A stretch of DNA of 64,000 nucleotides from Rhodoferax sp. (GCA_031291305.1 JARLJH010000023.1:1-64000), one strand, 5' to 3'; shown: positions 9,188 to 18,895, numbered from the stretch's first letter. Numbers and translations are program-made. Notes: generated from the sequence alone by a model not told the origin.

Positions 9188-11815
9188 ATGTCCACCCGCA
9201 ACGCATCCACCGCCCGCAAATCCCTGGCCAAGAAGGTCAAAAAGACCAAGACCGCCAAGGCAATCGAGCCCCGCCTGTCGCGCACACGCCGCCCGCCGGA
9301 GCTGGAAGTCGTCGACTGGCAGACCGCGCTGCGTCGCCAGTTTGGCCGCGAGCAAAACTTTGGGCTTGAAAACCTCGGAGCAGAGCCGGTGTTTTCCGAA
9401 TTCCGGGTGCACAACCCGGACAACAACACGCGCTACCGCGTGACCATTCGCGGCCAGGCACCGGGGCACAACACTTGTACCTGCCTGGACTACGCCACCA
9501 ACGACCTGGGCACCTGCAAGCACATCGAATTCACACTCGCCAAGCTGCAAGCCAAGCGTGGTGGCAAGGCGGCCCTGGCGCGCGGTTTTCAACCCGGCTA
9601 CAGCGAAGTCTGGCTCGACTATGCCGGTGAGCGCCGCGTGCGCTTCAGCGCTGGCGCGGACTGCCCGGATGCCTTGTTGCGGCGAGCCAAAACGCTGTTT
9701 GATGCCGACGCAGGCTGGGCCTTGCGCAAAGACCAGCAAGGCGCGTTGGAGCCGTTGTTGCAGGCCGCGCAGACCAGTGGCCACGAGTTGCGCTGTCGCG
9801 ATGATGTCTGGCCCTTCATTGCCGAACTGCGCGACGCCGAGCACCGCCATGCCGCCCTGGCGCAGGCCTGTCCCAAGGGCATCAAGGACAAGGCCTTGAC
9901 GCGCCTTTTGAAGGTCAAGCTCTACCCCTACCAGGCCGAAGGCGCGCTGTTTGCCGCACAGGCCGGGCGCTGTCTGATTGGCGACGAAATGGGTCTGGGC
10001 AAAACCATCCAGGCCATTGCAGCCGCCGAGCTGTTTGCGCGCCACTTCGGCGTCAGCCGGGTGCTGGTGGTGTGCCCGACATCGCTCAAGCACCAGTGGA
10101 AGAACGAGATCGAGCGCTTCACGGATCGGACCGTGCAGGTAATCCATGGCCTGCGCGCGCAGCGCCAGATGCAATACCGCGAAGACGTGTTCTGCAAGAT
10201 CACCAACTACGAAACCCTGGTGCGCGATGCCGACCTGATCGATGCCTGGGCCCCCGAGCTGGTGATCGCCGACGAGGCGCAGCGCATCAAAAACTGGAAC
10301 ACCATCGCCGCGCGCGCCCTCAAGCGCATCGCCAGCCCCTACGCCGTGGTGCTGACCGGCACGCCGCTGGAAAACCGCCTGGAAGAGCTGATCTCCATCG
10401 TCCAGTTCGTCGACCAGCATCGGTTGGGCCCGACCTGGCGGCTGCTTGACGAGCACCAGACCCGCGACGAGACCGGCCGCGTCATCGGCTACCGCGCGCT
10501 GGATCGCATCAACCAAACGCTGGCGCCGGTGATGCTGCGCCGACGCAAGGCCGAGGTGCTGACGCAGCTACCAGAACGTGTGGACAACCGCATCTTCGTG
10601 GCGCTGACACCTGAACAGCGGGTACACCATGACGAGAATGGCCTGATCGTCACCCGCATCGTGTCGCGCTGGCGCCAGACCGGCTACCTGTCGGACAGCG
10701 ACCAGCGCCGCCTGCAGTGTGCCTTGCAGAACATGCGCATGGCCTGCAACAGCACCTTTCTGCTGGACCACGAAACCGACCACGGCAACAAGGTCGATGA
10801 GCTGATGACCCTGCTCGACGAGTTGCTGGAAGACCCCGCCGCCAAGGTGGTCGTCTTCAGCCAGTGGCTGGGCACGCATGAGCTGATTCAGCGCCGCCTG
10901 GCCTTGCGCTCTCAGGGCAAAGGCCAGCCGGTCTGGAAGCATGTGCTGTTCAGCGGCAGCGTGCCCGGCGACAAACGCGGCGCGCTGGTCGACCAGTTTC
11001 ACAACGAGCCGGATTGCCGCTTGTTCCTGTCCACCGACGCGGGCGGCGTCGGGTTGAACCTGCAACACGCTGCCGCCGTGGTGATCAACATGGACTTGCC
11101 GTGGAACCCGGCAGTGCTGGAGCAGCGCATCGGCCGTGTGCACCGCATGGGCCAGTCGCGCGGCGTGCAGGTGGTCAACTTCGTCGGCCAGGGCAGCATT
11201 GAGGAAGGCATTCTGTCAATACTGGCCTTCAAGAAGTCGCTGTTCGCAGGCGTGCTGGACGGTGGCGAAAACGAAATCTTCCTGCAAGGCACGCGCCTGT
11301 CCCAATTCATGAAAAGCGTGGAGCAAGTGGCCGGGGCGATTGGCGAGGTGGAGGCGGATGTGGAATCTGGCACCCCCACACGCGCAGCTCAAGGCGCGCC
11401 TGCCGAGCCACCAGCACTAGCACCAGTGATCGAACTGGCCGCCATGGATACCGCTGCGGCCACACCCGAGGCCCCGGCCGAAGTGCCAACCCAGGCCGAA
11501 CCGGTTGCGGCAAGCCCAGTGCCCGTCGATGCCGCGCCGCCAACCGGGGCGGCCGATACCACGCCGGTCACCGAGGTGGCCAGCCCAGCGACAGGCGGTG
11601 CTGCCGCAGACCCTTGGGCCGCGATTCTGGAAGCCGGTGCCGCGCTGCTGCAAGGCTTGGCTGCATCGCGCGGCGCCGATGGTGCCAGCGCCGCCAAGGC
11701 ACCCATTGCCATCGAACGTGACCCCGTCACCGGCCAAGCCAGTGTGCGCCTGCCGCTGCCCGACCCGGCTGTGTTGCAGCGGCTGGCCAAGGCGTTCGAG
11801 CCCTGGTTGCGCTAG
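9188..11815 (+). CDS. SWIM zinc-finger SNF2-family helicase
   Basis: An 875-residue SF2 ATPase. After a Lys-rich N-terminus comes a SWIM finger, CTC (97-99)...CKH (110-112). The SNF2 core has DEMGLGKT (266-273), a DEAQ box at 362-365 where many relatives have DEAH, TGTPLEN (390-396), DAGGVGLNLQ and RIGRVHRMGQ (about 620-665). The last ~150 residues are Ala/Pro-rich and probably disordered. It likely translocates on dsDNA; the bacterial role is unknown, with repair or transcription recycling possible. ATG 9188 is chosen for the basic N-terminus; ATG 9134 is also in frame, and neither has a strong ribosome site. Confidence 0.85.
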   Translation: MSTRNASTARKSLAKKVKKTKTAKAIEPRLSRTRRPPELEVVDWQTALRRQFGREQNFGLENLGAEPVFSEFRVHNPDNNTRYRVTIRGQAPGHNTCTCLDYATNDLGTCKHIEFTLAKLQAKRGGKAALARGFQPGYSEVWLDYAGERRVRFSAGADCPDALLRRAKTLFDADAGWALRKDQQGALEPLLQAAQTSGHELRCRDDVWPFIAELRDAEHRHAALAQACPKGIKDKALTRLLKVKLYPYQAEGALFAAQAGRCLIGDEMGLGKTIQAIAAAELFARHFGVSRVLVVCPTSLKHQWKNEIERFTDRTVQVIHGLRAQRQMQYREDVFCKITNYETLVRDADLIDAWAPELVIADEAQRIKNWNTIAARALKRIASPYAVVLTGTPLENRLEELISIVQFVDQHRLGPTWRLLDEHQTRDETGRVIGYRALDRINQTLAPVMLRRRKAEVLTQLPERVDNRIFVALTPEQRVHHDENGLIVTRIVSRWRQTGYLSDSDQRRLQCALQNMRMACNSTFLLDHETDHGNKVDELMTLLDELLEDPAAKVVVFSQWLGTHELIQRRLALRSQGKGQPVWKHVLFSGSVPGDKRGALVDQFHNEPDCRLFLSTDAGGVGLNLQHAAAVVINMDLPWNPAVLEQRIGRVHRMGQSRGVQVVNFVGQGSIEEGILSILAFKKSLFAGVLDGGENEIFLQGTRLSQFMKSVEQVAGAIGEVEADVESGTPTRAAQGAPAEPPALAPVIELAAMDTAAATPEAPAEVPTQAEPVAASPVPVDAAPPTGAADTTPVTEVASPATGGAAADPWAAILEAGAALLQGLAASRGADGASAAKAPIAIERDPVTGQASVRLPLPDPAVLQRLAKAFEPWLR

Positions 11816-12607
11816 GCGGAGGGGGCGAGCGGTGGGTGGCAGGCATAACGCAGCCGACAAAAACTACAAAATTAAGAGCTGCTTGTGCATATTTGACAAG
11901 GGCTAGAGGCCTATTTTTCATGAAACCTCTCGGTCAAACGGCATCTGCAGCTACCGTTTTGCACGTTGACCCCACAGCCTGCCGCCTACCGCATCGGTTG
12001 GTTGCCAGCGGGCACTGCACGCCCAGATTGATGAGCCGATCATGCGCAAACCCCTGACCGTGCGTCTGGATGCAGACTGCTGAGTTCGGTAGCCTTCACA
12101 GTGAACGTTAAATTACCTCCTATCAGGGCAAAGTTCAGCCAACGTCATGCTTCAATTCTGTGTACCTAGGCAGTCCACGCACATGGAAGCAGAGCGGGCC
12201 ACAGGCGTCACATAACCGTCCTGTTGGTGCACCCGATGGGCATTTTGACCTGCGCCTGCGCTTGGCTCGTTTGTTGGCCCTGAGTGTGCATCTAGGAGGA
12301 ATTTCAATTTGCGTCAAAGATCGTGATCAAGGTGAGGCAGCAAGCGTGCGGCAAAAGTGCATAACGCTGCGGTTTTTGTCTCGTTTGGCAGACGCCGATT
12401 GGCCTGCGCGGCTTCGAGATATCAGCCAAAACATCGATAATCCTCACATCTATCAAGAATTATTGAAATCGTTTGTCAAGTTACAAGCAAAAAGGGCGAC
12501 CTACTGCGAGTAAGCTTGAAGGGTTTAGGTTACATGCATCAACAACTTGGTGCGCTTTTGTTGTCGGGCAGTTCGGGGGGCAATCACCACAACATGGAAA
12601 AGTGTTT
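11816..12607. other. 792-bp intergenic region, no convincing gene
   Basis: Holds a palindromic element copy (11863-11918). Beyond it I see no credible gene. A frame of 117 codons at 12160-12513 has no recognisable motif or ribosome site. A 13-codon frame at 12042-12083 (MRKPLTVRLDADC) resembles the start of a ribbon-helix-helix antitoxin and then stops. It may be degraded accessory DNA plus the promoter of the FimV-like gene. Confidence 0.5.
11863..11918 (+). repeat. Dispersed palindromic element, copy 3
   Basis: ACTACAAAATTAAGAGCTGC, then TTGTGCATATTTGACAAG and GGGCTAGAGGCCTATTTTT. This is the cleanest example of the family's two flanks: left (TA/GAGCTGCTT) and right (GGGCTAGAGGCCTATTTTT). 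It lies 48 bp after the helicase stop. Confidence 0.75.
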
Positions 12608-14515
12608 TTGAATACCAAGATCATTCATCGCGTCACCTTCTTGGCGACGTCAATTGTTTTGTCAACTGCTGGCCATGCTGTCACTTTAGGTGATTTGCGC
12701 GGTTCAGCCGTGTTGGGTCGGCCTTTGGATGTCTCGGCATGGATTAGCGCTGGTGACGGGGAAACGATTTCTGAAGAGTGTTTGTCTGCCCAACTGATGT
12801 TTGGGGATTTCCCACAGCCCTCCCCCAAATTGAGCCTCCCAAAATCTGTAACGAGTGCTGCAGCGGCGTCTTTGGTGCGCATCACATCCTCTGTTGCAGT
12901 CAACGAACCGGTTGTCACGGTTGTGTTGCGATCCACTTGCGGTGCTACCACCTCGCGTAGCTACGTGTTGCTGTCTGATTTTCCTGCGACAGATCTGCCC
13001 ATCGTCAATGCGTTGCCTGCTGTTAAACCAGCAGGGAGCTCTACACCAAGCGCAAAAGCAACATCACCGGCTGTGACAGATTTGCAGCGGCCATTGGCCT
13101 CGACATTGACACCCACCGCCAAAGCTTCGATCCCTGTGGTTGCGGTGAGGCGCAAACCGGCGAAGCTAGCTGCGGTTGCCGCCCCGAAAAAGAAAACTTC
13201 GTCTGCGTTGCACCTGGTGAACCAGACGCCGCCTCATGCTTTAGCGAGTGCCGAGGCAGACAGTGGACAACTGGTCTTGAAGCTTGATTCGGAGATGGTC
13301 ATTCTGACCCCGGCAGAAATGGCGGCCATGGCGGCGCGGCGAGTCTCATTGCCGACATTGGAGCCCGAGGGCGACGTTTTGAAGCAATCAGCGCAGCTTG
13401 AGACTTTGCAAAACGACCTCAAGGCCTTCAAAGTTCTCACTGCCAAGAATCAGGCCACCCTGGTTTCACTTGAAGCAAAGCTCCGTCAGGCCGAGGCCGA
13501 GCGCGCTCCCGTGATGTGGCTCTATCTGCTGGCAGGGTTGCTGGTGGTTGCGTTAGGTGCTCTGGCTTGGGTACTGCGCCAACAAAAAAACGCCAAGGAA
13601 GCCTGGTGGCATCAGGCGGACGAGTACATGCCAGAAACGATGGGGCCTGTCGCCAGCGATGCGTTGTCTGAGCCTGCCACGATGGTCTTCCCCTTGGAGA
13701 AACCCGCTGTGCAGGATGCGCCCCTGGTTGACCTGGATTTCGATCTGGATGATCTCAGTGCAACATCAACATCGGTTAATGCGCCGCTGGATGTGACATC
13801 ACCAAACCTTTTCGGCGGTATCCGCGACTTGAATTCGGAGGCCATTTCTGACATTCGTCAACAGGCAGAGTTTTTTGTTTCTCTAGGCCAGACATCGCGT
13901 GCGATCGACTTGCTGCATCGGCAGATCCAGGAGAGTACCGAACCCAATCCTCTGGTGTATTTGGATTTGTTGACGCTGTATCACTCACAAGGCATTAAGA
14001 CCGAGTTTCGCGAACTGCGCACGCACTTCAATCAGTTGTTCCACTGTATGGCACCTGATTTTCCGAGCTACCACCAAGAGGGGAAAGTCCTGCTGGGCTA
14101 CCCAGAGTTATTGGACGAGCTGGTCCGTGCCTGGGCAAACGAAGACGCTGTGGCCTTTCTGGACGGGTGCATTTTCCGCAAAGACTCGTCGGCCCTGCGC
14201 GTAGATTTTGACCTCGCAGCGTTCCGCGATTTGCTTTTGTTACGCACCCTCGTTAAAAAACCCAGAGGCGACGCTCAGAGTATTCCAGCTACGCCTTTGG
14301 ACGTGAAGGAGCATCCAAATCATTTGGTCGATTTTCCTGAACGAGATGCGATGCCCTACACAGGCAGTTTGGTGTCTGAGCAGGCAACCATGCCTGATGC
14401 CATGCCGATGGCACAGTCGAGCTGGTTTGCACTGCCACCCGTGCCTACTACCGAGGAGTTGGATATCGAATTCCCGATCGACATGCTCAAGTCCACGGGA
14501 GCCCCTGGTAACTAG
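12608..14515 (+). CDS. FimV-like membrane protein, full length
   Basis: A 635-residue envelope protein. It has a signal peptide (about residues 1-24, ending AGHA), then TLGDLRGSAVLGRPLDV, which resembles the N-terminal region of FimV/HubP polar proteins. A Thr/Pro/Ala/Lys-rich linker, a coiled-coil stretch near residue 265, one transmembrane helix (VMWLYLLAGLLVVALGALAW) and an acidic cytoplasmic tail follow. The tail contains a helical repeat-like segment (QQAEFFVSLGQTSRAIDLL) like FimV's C-terminal region. Start TTG 12608 is inferred: it follows GGA at 9 nt and gives a signal peptide equal in length to the paralogue's. GTG 12602 is also possible. A role in type IV pili or pole organisation is inferred. 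Confidence 0.65.
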   Translation: MNTKIIHRVTFLATSIVLSTAGHAVTLGDLRGSAVLGRPLDVSAWISAGDGETISEECLSAQLMFGDFPQPSPKLSLPKSVTSAAAASLVRITSSVAVNEPVVTVVLRSTCGATTSRSYVLLSDFPATDLPIVNALPAVKPAGSSTPSAKATSPAVTDLQRPLASTLTPTAKASIPVVAVRRKPAKLAAVAAPKKKTSSALHLVNQTPPHALASAEADSGQLVLKLDSEMVILTPAEMAAMAARRVSLPTLEPEGDVLKQSAQLETLQNDLKAFKVLTAKNQATLVSLEAKLRQAEAERAPVMWLYLLAGLLVVALGALAWVLRQQKNAKEAWWHQADEYMPETMGPVASDALSEPATMVFPLEKPAVQDAPLVDLDFDLDDLSATSTSVNAPLDVTSPNLFGGIRDLNSEAISDIRQQAEFFVSLGQTSRAIDLLHRQIQESTEPNPLVYLDLLTLYHSQGIKTEFRELRTHFNQLFHCMAPDFPSYHQEGKVLLGYPELLDELVRAWANEDAVAFLDGCIFRKDSSALRVDFDLAAFRDLLLLRTLVKKPRGDAQSIPATPLDVKEHPNHLVDFPERDAMPYTGSLVSEQATMPDAMPMAQSSWFALPPVPTTEELDIEFPIDMLKSTGAPGN

Positions 14516-15491
14516 CTGTCTGGCTTGTCCATTCTGCTGGACCGTTTTTACTGCTGCCCTGCTGCCTACTCAGCACCCAGGTTAGTGTGGCCAAAGTGGT
14601 CATCAGCAAACCAGCCAAGAGGTAAACCCATGTCCAGGGAACGCGCTCAGATTCAGCCTGGTGCAGCTTGGACTGGAATTCAGTCAAGCGGACTTCGTTT
14701 TTTTGTGCCAGATCCGTGAGGACCTTGATATCACTTTGCAAGGCTTCGATACGCACGGCAAGTTTCAATGGATTTTCACTGGGTGCTGGGGCTGACAGTT
14801 CCACCGGATGAGGTGTTTCAGCAAGGACCGGCAACACCAGCGACTCGTCAAGCTTCAACACCGGCCTGCTTAGTTCGGACTCCGTTTCAGCCCTCATCGG
14901 TGGCAATGGTCGCTTGGGGCCATTTTGGGCGGATGTTGTCGGCCTAGGTGTGACCGGACCTGTGCGCGTTGTGTGATGGTGAGCCGTTCGTCTCGACGCT
15001 GGCGCTTCGACACCTGCAGCCGTTTGCGACGCCGCTATAGATCCACTGGCAAACGCTGGGGGCAACAACCGTTCGGTGACCGATGCGATTTCTACATGGG
15101 GTAGGTCTGGCGTTGGAAAATTCGTCAATAAAACATAGCGGCGCGTGGTGGTGGAGTCGCAGGTTGAACGTAAAACTACCGTGACGACGGGTTCATTCAC
15201 CAACGAACTTGATTTGATTCTCAGCATGGTCATGGAGACCAATCCTGAATTGACCGGCGTCAACGCAATGGAGGTTGTCAATTGCCGCAGATCGCCAAAA
15301 AAGACTTCGGCCGACATACAGGATGCCAAAACTTCTTCGCCCATGTCGGCCACTACCGGCACAGACAGGTCCAGCGAGCGCCCGATCACAGCGCTACCAC
15401 GCAAATCACCCAGGGTAAATGCATGACCCGTTATTGCGGCACTGGTTAAAACTGCCGTCAAGGCAATAAAATAGCAGCCTCGGTTCTTCAA
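14487..15491 (-). CDS. FimV-like membrane protein, short paralogue
   Basis: A 334-residue paralogue of the preceding gene on the opposite strand. It has a signal peptide (MKNRGCYFIALTAVLTSAAI...GHA), FTLGDLRGSAVIGRSLDL, VVLRSTCDSTTTRRYVLL matching the partner, a Pro/Ala linker, a short coiled coil and a transmembrane helix (WVYLLAGLLMTTLATLTW). It ends about 25 residues after the membrane, so the cytoplasmic FimV-like tail is absent. The 3' ends of the two genes overlap by 29 bp. This suggests an inverted duplication with loss of one tail, or a deliberate short form. Function unknown. Confidence 0.65.
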   Translation of the reverse strand: MKNRGCYFIALTAVLTSAAITGHAFTLGDLRGSAVIGRSLDLSVPVVADMGEEVLASCMSAEVFFGDLRQLTTSIALTPVNSGLVSMTMLRIKSSSLVNEPVVTVVLRSTCDSTTTRRYVLLTNFPTPDLPHVEIASVTERLLPPAFASGSIAASQTAAGVEAPASRRTAHHHTTRTGPVTPRPTTSAQNGPKRPLPPMRAETESELSRPVLKLDESLVLPVLAETPHPVELSAPAPSENPLKLAVRIEALQSDIKVLTDLAQKNEVRLTEFQSKLHQAESERVPWTWVYLLAGLLMTTLATLTWVLSRQQGSSKNGPAEWTSQTASYQGLPWT

Positions 15492-15727
15492 GACAACTTC
15501 CCCATGTTGTGATGATTAATGCTTCGAAAACAACCTGCGGACAGGCACTTCCTGTGCCAACTGATCTGACGGACCTTCGTCCAAACATACAGCTGGCAGC
15601 ATACTCGCGATGCAGCTTTATATTTTGGAAACCTGCCAACTTGATGCAAAACATTGCAGGTAATTGCTGAGCTTTGCGCCTTGAGGCAATAGTTTGCTAC
15701 CTGTGTCACGCGACGGAACCATTCACC

Positions 15728-16666
15728 ATGTGCCAATTGCTCGGAATGAACAGCCGTTTACCGGCCAGCTTGACGCTGAGTTTTACAGGTTTTTCACAGC
15801 GCGGCGGTTGTACTGACCACCATGGAGACGGCTGGGGCATCGCATTTTTCGAGAGCGACGATTCCATGCCTGGAAAAGGCGTACGACATTTTGTGGACAA
15901 ACACAGTGCAGCCACCTCGCCGATTGCACAGATGCTCAAGAGCTATCCCATCAAAAGTCACAACGTAGTGGCCCACGTTCGCAAGGCCACGGTGGGCCAG
16001 GTCACACTGGAAAACACGCATCCCTTTGTGCGTGAGCTTTGGGGCCGCTACTGGGTTTTTGCCCACAACGGCGACCTGAAGAGCTATGCACCGCATCTGC
16101 ACGGCCATTTCAAGCCAGTTGGTAACACGGACAGCGAACAGGCGTTTTGCTGGATCATGCAAGAACTCGCCAAATCGCATGCTGACGTCCCCACCGTGGA
16201 CGAACTCACACGGACCCTGCAGGAACTGATTCCGCAAATTTCCAGACACGGCACTTTCAATTTCCTGCTCAGCAATGGCCAGGCGCTGTGGGCGCACGCC
16301 ACCACCAAGCTGTGCTACGTGCTGCGGCAGCACCCTTTTCATCAGGTGCACCTGAAAGACGACGACGTGACGGTGAATCTGGCGCGACTCAACAGCCCAC
16401 AAGACCGGCTGGCCATCATCGTGACTGAACCTCTGACCACTGACGAGGATTGGACCGCGTTTGAACCGGGTGAACTGAAGGTATTTGTGGATGGCGCATT
16501 GGCGCATTGCAGTTGCCAATGCGCTGCACCGCCACGTCCGGCACCCATCACCGACCCATTCGGCCCGGTGCCGGTGGTATCCGCAGGACCTGCGCCTCAG
16601 TGCGTGCGCGCCTGCGTGGCTTCCAGTGCCTGCACAAACATGGCGGCCACGTCAAACCCGGTTTGA
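15728..16666 (+). CDS. Class II glutamine amidotransferase (YafJ-like)
   Basis: A 312-residue cytoplasmic protein. It starts MCQLLGMN, placing Cys2 at the mature N-terminus as the Ntn-type nucleophile of class II amidotransferases. Further family signatures are HHGDGWGIAFFE, NTHPFVRELWGRYWVFAHNG and GNTDSEQAFCWIM. The ammonia acceptor is not known for YafJ-like proteins. The upstream in-frame extension lacks the Cys2 arrangement, which decides the start. Its last 70 bp overlap the end of the convergent gshB, and the final ~45 residues (Cys/Pro/Ala-rich) look nonconserved. Confidence 0.8.
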   Translation: MCQLLGMNSRLPASLTLSFTGFSQRGGCTDHHGDGWGIAFFESDDSMPGKGVRHFVDKHSAATSPIAQMLKSYPIKSHNVVAHVRKATVGQVTLENTHPFVRELWGRYWVFAHNGDLKSYAPHLHGHFKPVGNTDSEQAFCWIMQELAKSHADVPTVDELTRTLQELIPQISRHGTFNFLLSNGQALWAHATTKLCYVLRQHPFHQVHLKDDDVTVNLARLNSPQDRLAIIVTEPLTTDEDWTAFEPGELKVFVDGALAHCSCQCAAPPRPAPITDPFGPVPVVSAGPAPQCVRACVASSACTNMAATSNPV

Positions 16667-17562
16667 TCAAAAATTTCCTGAAAACAAGTCGGACTGGTGA
16701 CATTGATCTCGGTGAGATGATCGCCAATCACATCCAGGCCGATCAGCAGCAAGCCGCGCTTAAATAGCACCGGGCCAATTGCCTCGGCAATCTCACGGTC
16801 ACGCGCTGTGATCGGTTGCGCCACACCCTTGCCACCTGCTGCCAGGTTGCCACGCACTTCACCGCCTTGCGGAATGCGCGCCAGGCTGTACGGCACGGGC
16901 TGGCCGCCGATCACCAGCACACGTTTGTCACCCTGGGCGATGGCAGGTAAAAACTTTTGCACCATCACTGTCTCGGCGCCGTTCTTGTTCAGAGTTTCGA
17001 TGATGCCGCCAAGGTTCAGGCCATCTTCCTTGACTCGGAAAATCCCCGTTCCCCCCATGCCGTCGAGCGGCTTGAGAATGATGTCTTGGTGCTCGGCGTG
17101 AAAACGCCGGATGTCTTGCGCGTTGCGTGTGACCAGCGTCGGGCCAATGAACTGCGGCCACTCCAGTATCGCCAGCTTTTCGGGGTGGTCGCGCAGCGCA
17201 CGCGGCTTGTTGAAAACCCTGGCGCCTTCACGCTCAGCTTGCTCCAGCAGGTGGGTGGCGTAGAAAAACTCACTGTTAAACGGCGGGTCCTTGCGCATCA
17301 CGACGGCATCAAAGTCTTTCAACGCTGCGCTGCGCTCGTTCGGTGCTTGCTGCGCGGCGGTGAACCAATCGGGACTTTGGCCGGTGAGCGTGATGTCACG
17401 CACAAAGCCCGTCACTGGCGCGCCACGTTGCCACATGATGTCTTTGGGTTCGCAGGCACTGATGCTATGACCACGCCGTTGTGCCTCGCGCATCATGGCA
17501 AAGGTGGTGTCCTTGTAAATCTTGAAGGATTCCAGCGGGTCGGCGACAAACAACAGTTTCAT
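16597..17562 (-). CDS. gshB: Glutathione synthetase
   Basis: ATP-grasp ligase joining gamma-glutamylcysteine to glycine, the second step of glutathione synthesis. It has 321 residues, normal for proteobacterial GshB. Start MKLLFVADPLESFKIYKDTT at 17562 fits the family. ATP-grasp features include DIILKPLDGMGGTGIFRV and a C-terminal GLDVIGDHLTEINVTSPTC. It is the last of four minus-strand genes gshA-kup-benE-gshB, 73 bp after benE. Confidence 0.95.
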   Translation of the reverse strand: MKLLFVADPLESFKIYKDTTFAMMREAQRRGHSISACEPKDIMWQRGAPVTGFVRDITLTGQSPDWFTAAQQAPNERSAALKDFDAVVMRKDPPFNSEFFYATHLLEQAEREGARVFNKPRALRDHPEKLAILEWPQFIGPTLVTRNAQDIRRFHAEHQDIILKPLDGMGGTGIFRVKEDGLNLGGIIETLNKNGAETVMVQKFLPAIAQGDKRVLVIGGQPVPYSLARIPQGGEVRGNLAAGGKGVAQPITARDREIAEAIGPVLFKRGLLLIGLDVIGDHLTEINVTSPTCFQEIFDQTGFDVAAMFVQALEATQARTH

Positions 17563-17635
17563 GGGATGAATCACTTTCTGGGTGAACCGGGTTGGACCAA
17601 AGAGCGGCGCAACAACGGCAAAGGCGCAGCAACGA

Positions 17636-18886
17636 TCAACGCTGCGGCAAGTCAAAGTGCGATTTTCCCGCCCTTTGTACCAGCAGCGCCAGCGCACCGG
17701 CAATCACCCCCCAAAACGCTGAGCCGACACCGGCCACCACCACGCCGCTCAGGGTGACCAAAAAGGTGATCAGCGCGGCCTCGCGGTGAAAATCGTCACG
17801 CAGCGCCACGCTCAAGGCAGAGCCAATCGTGCCAAGCAGCGCCAGTCCGGCGATAGCGGCAATCAGCTCTTTGGGGAAGGCCGTGAGGGCGCCAGTGATG
17901 GCCGTACCAAATACACCGATCAGGATGTACAACGCGCCGCACGACACGGCGGCGGTGTAGCGCTTGTCCGGGTTGGGGTGCGCCTCGCTCCCCATGCAGA
18001 TAGCCGCCGTGATCGCGCTGAAGTTCAGGGCAAACGCACCAAACGGCGCCAGCAACAAGGTGGCAATACCCGTCAATGTCACCGTGCCTGACACCGGAAT
18101 ACCCCGCTTGTCTGTGCTGTGGCCGTAGCCCGCCGCAGCAATGGCCGCCACTCCTGGCAAATTTTGCGACGCCATCGTCACAACAAACAGTGGTAGTGCC
18201 AGACTGACGGTCGCACTCCAGGTGAACTGCGGTGTGGTCCACAACGGAGCAGCCAAGCCAAATTGCACACTAGCCCCCGTGAAACCTGATGATACAGCTA
18301 CATAACAAATAGCAGCCAACAAGGTTAGTGGCACAGCATAACGCGCCAGCCAACGCTTGCCCACCAGGTAAGTGAGCAGCATGATCAACACCAACGGCAA
18401 ATTGGTTTGTGCCGCAGTGAACGCCTGCATGCCAAACCGTGCCAGCACACCGGCCAGCAACCCGGAGGCAATGGCAATGGGCAAATGGTTCATGGCGCGT
18501 TCAAACCAGCCCGTCACGCCCACCAGCGTGATCAGCGCAGCGCATACCATGAACGCCCCGACAGCTTCCGCCATGTTGAACCCACCTGCCGCACCGGCTG
18601 TGGCCAGCACGGCCGCGCCCGGTGTGCTCCAGGCCACCATCACCGGCTTTTTGAGAATCAACGATGGCACGGCCGTGCACAAGCCCATGCCCAGGCCGAG
18701 TGCCCACATCCACGACGTGATCTGCTCAGGCGTGGCGCCAAAGGCCAGCGCGGCCTGAAAGACGATGGCCACCGAACTGGTAAAGCCAACCAACACGGCG
18801 ACAAAACCGGCCGTAAACGCGCTGGGAGAGAGGTCTTTGAAAAACTGCACGCCTTGATCTTCTGGTTGGCTGGGCTGTGACGTCAC
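17636..18886 (-). CDS. benE: BenE-family benzoate/H+ symporter
   Basis: A 416-residue inner-membrane transporter with about twelve hydrophobic helices. Family segments include STPGAAVLATAG, GLLAGVLARFGMQAF and VTMASQNLPGVAAIAAAGY. Known BenE proteins import benzoate, but no aromatic catabolic genes are nearby, so the substrate is uncertain. The start is GTG 18886, 9 bp after kup, implying cotranscription. Residues ~192-205 (CYVAVSSGFTGAS region) are encoded by a palindromic element copy and fall in a loop between helices. Confidence 0.85.
   Translation of the reverse strand: MTSQPSQPEDQGVQFFKDLSPSAFTAGFVAVLVGFTSSVAIVFQAALAFGATPEQITSWMWALGLGMGLCTAVPSLILKKPVMVAWSTPGAAVLATAGAAGGFNMAEAVGAFMVCAALITLVGVTGWFERAMNHLPIAIASGLLAGVLARFGMQAFTAAQTNLPLVLIMLLTYLVGKRWLARYAVPLTLLAAICYVAVSSGFTGASVQFGLAAPLWTTPQFTWSATVSLALPLFVVTMASQNLPGVAAIAAAGYGHSTDKRGIPVSGTVTLTGIATLLLAPFGAFALNFSAITAAICMGSEAHPNPDKRYTAAVSCGALYILIGVFGTAITGALTAFPKELIAAIAGLALLGTIGSALSVALRDDFHREAALITFLVTLSGVVVAGVGSAFWGVIAGALALLVQRAGKSHFDLPQR
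18270..18313 (-). repeat. Palindromic element inside benE
   Basis: On the minus strand: GCTATTTGTTATGTAGCTG, then TATCATCAGG and TTTCACGGGGGCTAG. It matches the mtnN copy (40501-40549) closely, including GCTATTT, GCTGT and GACGGGGG/CACGGGGG. It is read through in frame. Confidence 0.55.
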
Positions 18887-18895
18887 CAGGGAAAA

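Noticed and set aside
9068-10516. Minus-strand frame of 482 codons opposite the SNF2 helicase
   Set aside because: Antisense shadow of helicase motifs; no ribosome site or recognisable domain.
12042-12083. Possible truncated ribbon-helix-helix antitoxin start (MRKPLTVRLDADC)
   Set aside because: Thirteen codons are too short to separate a remnant from chance; no toxin partner is visible.
12160-12513. Plus-strand frame of 117 codons in the 11.8-12.6 kb gap
   Set aside because: No recognisable family, no ribosome site, composition like noncoding sequence; listed only as part of the gap.
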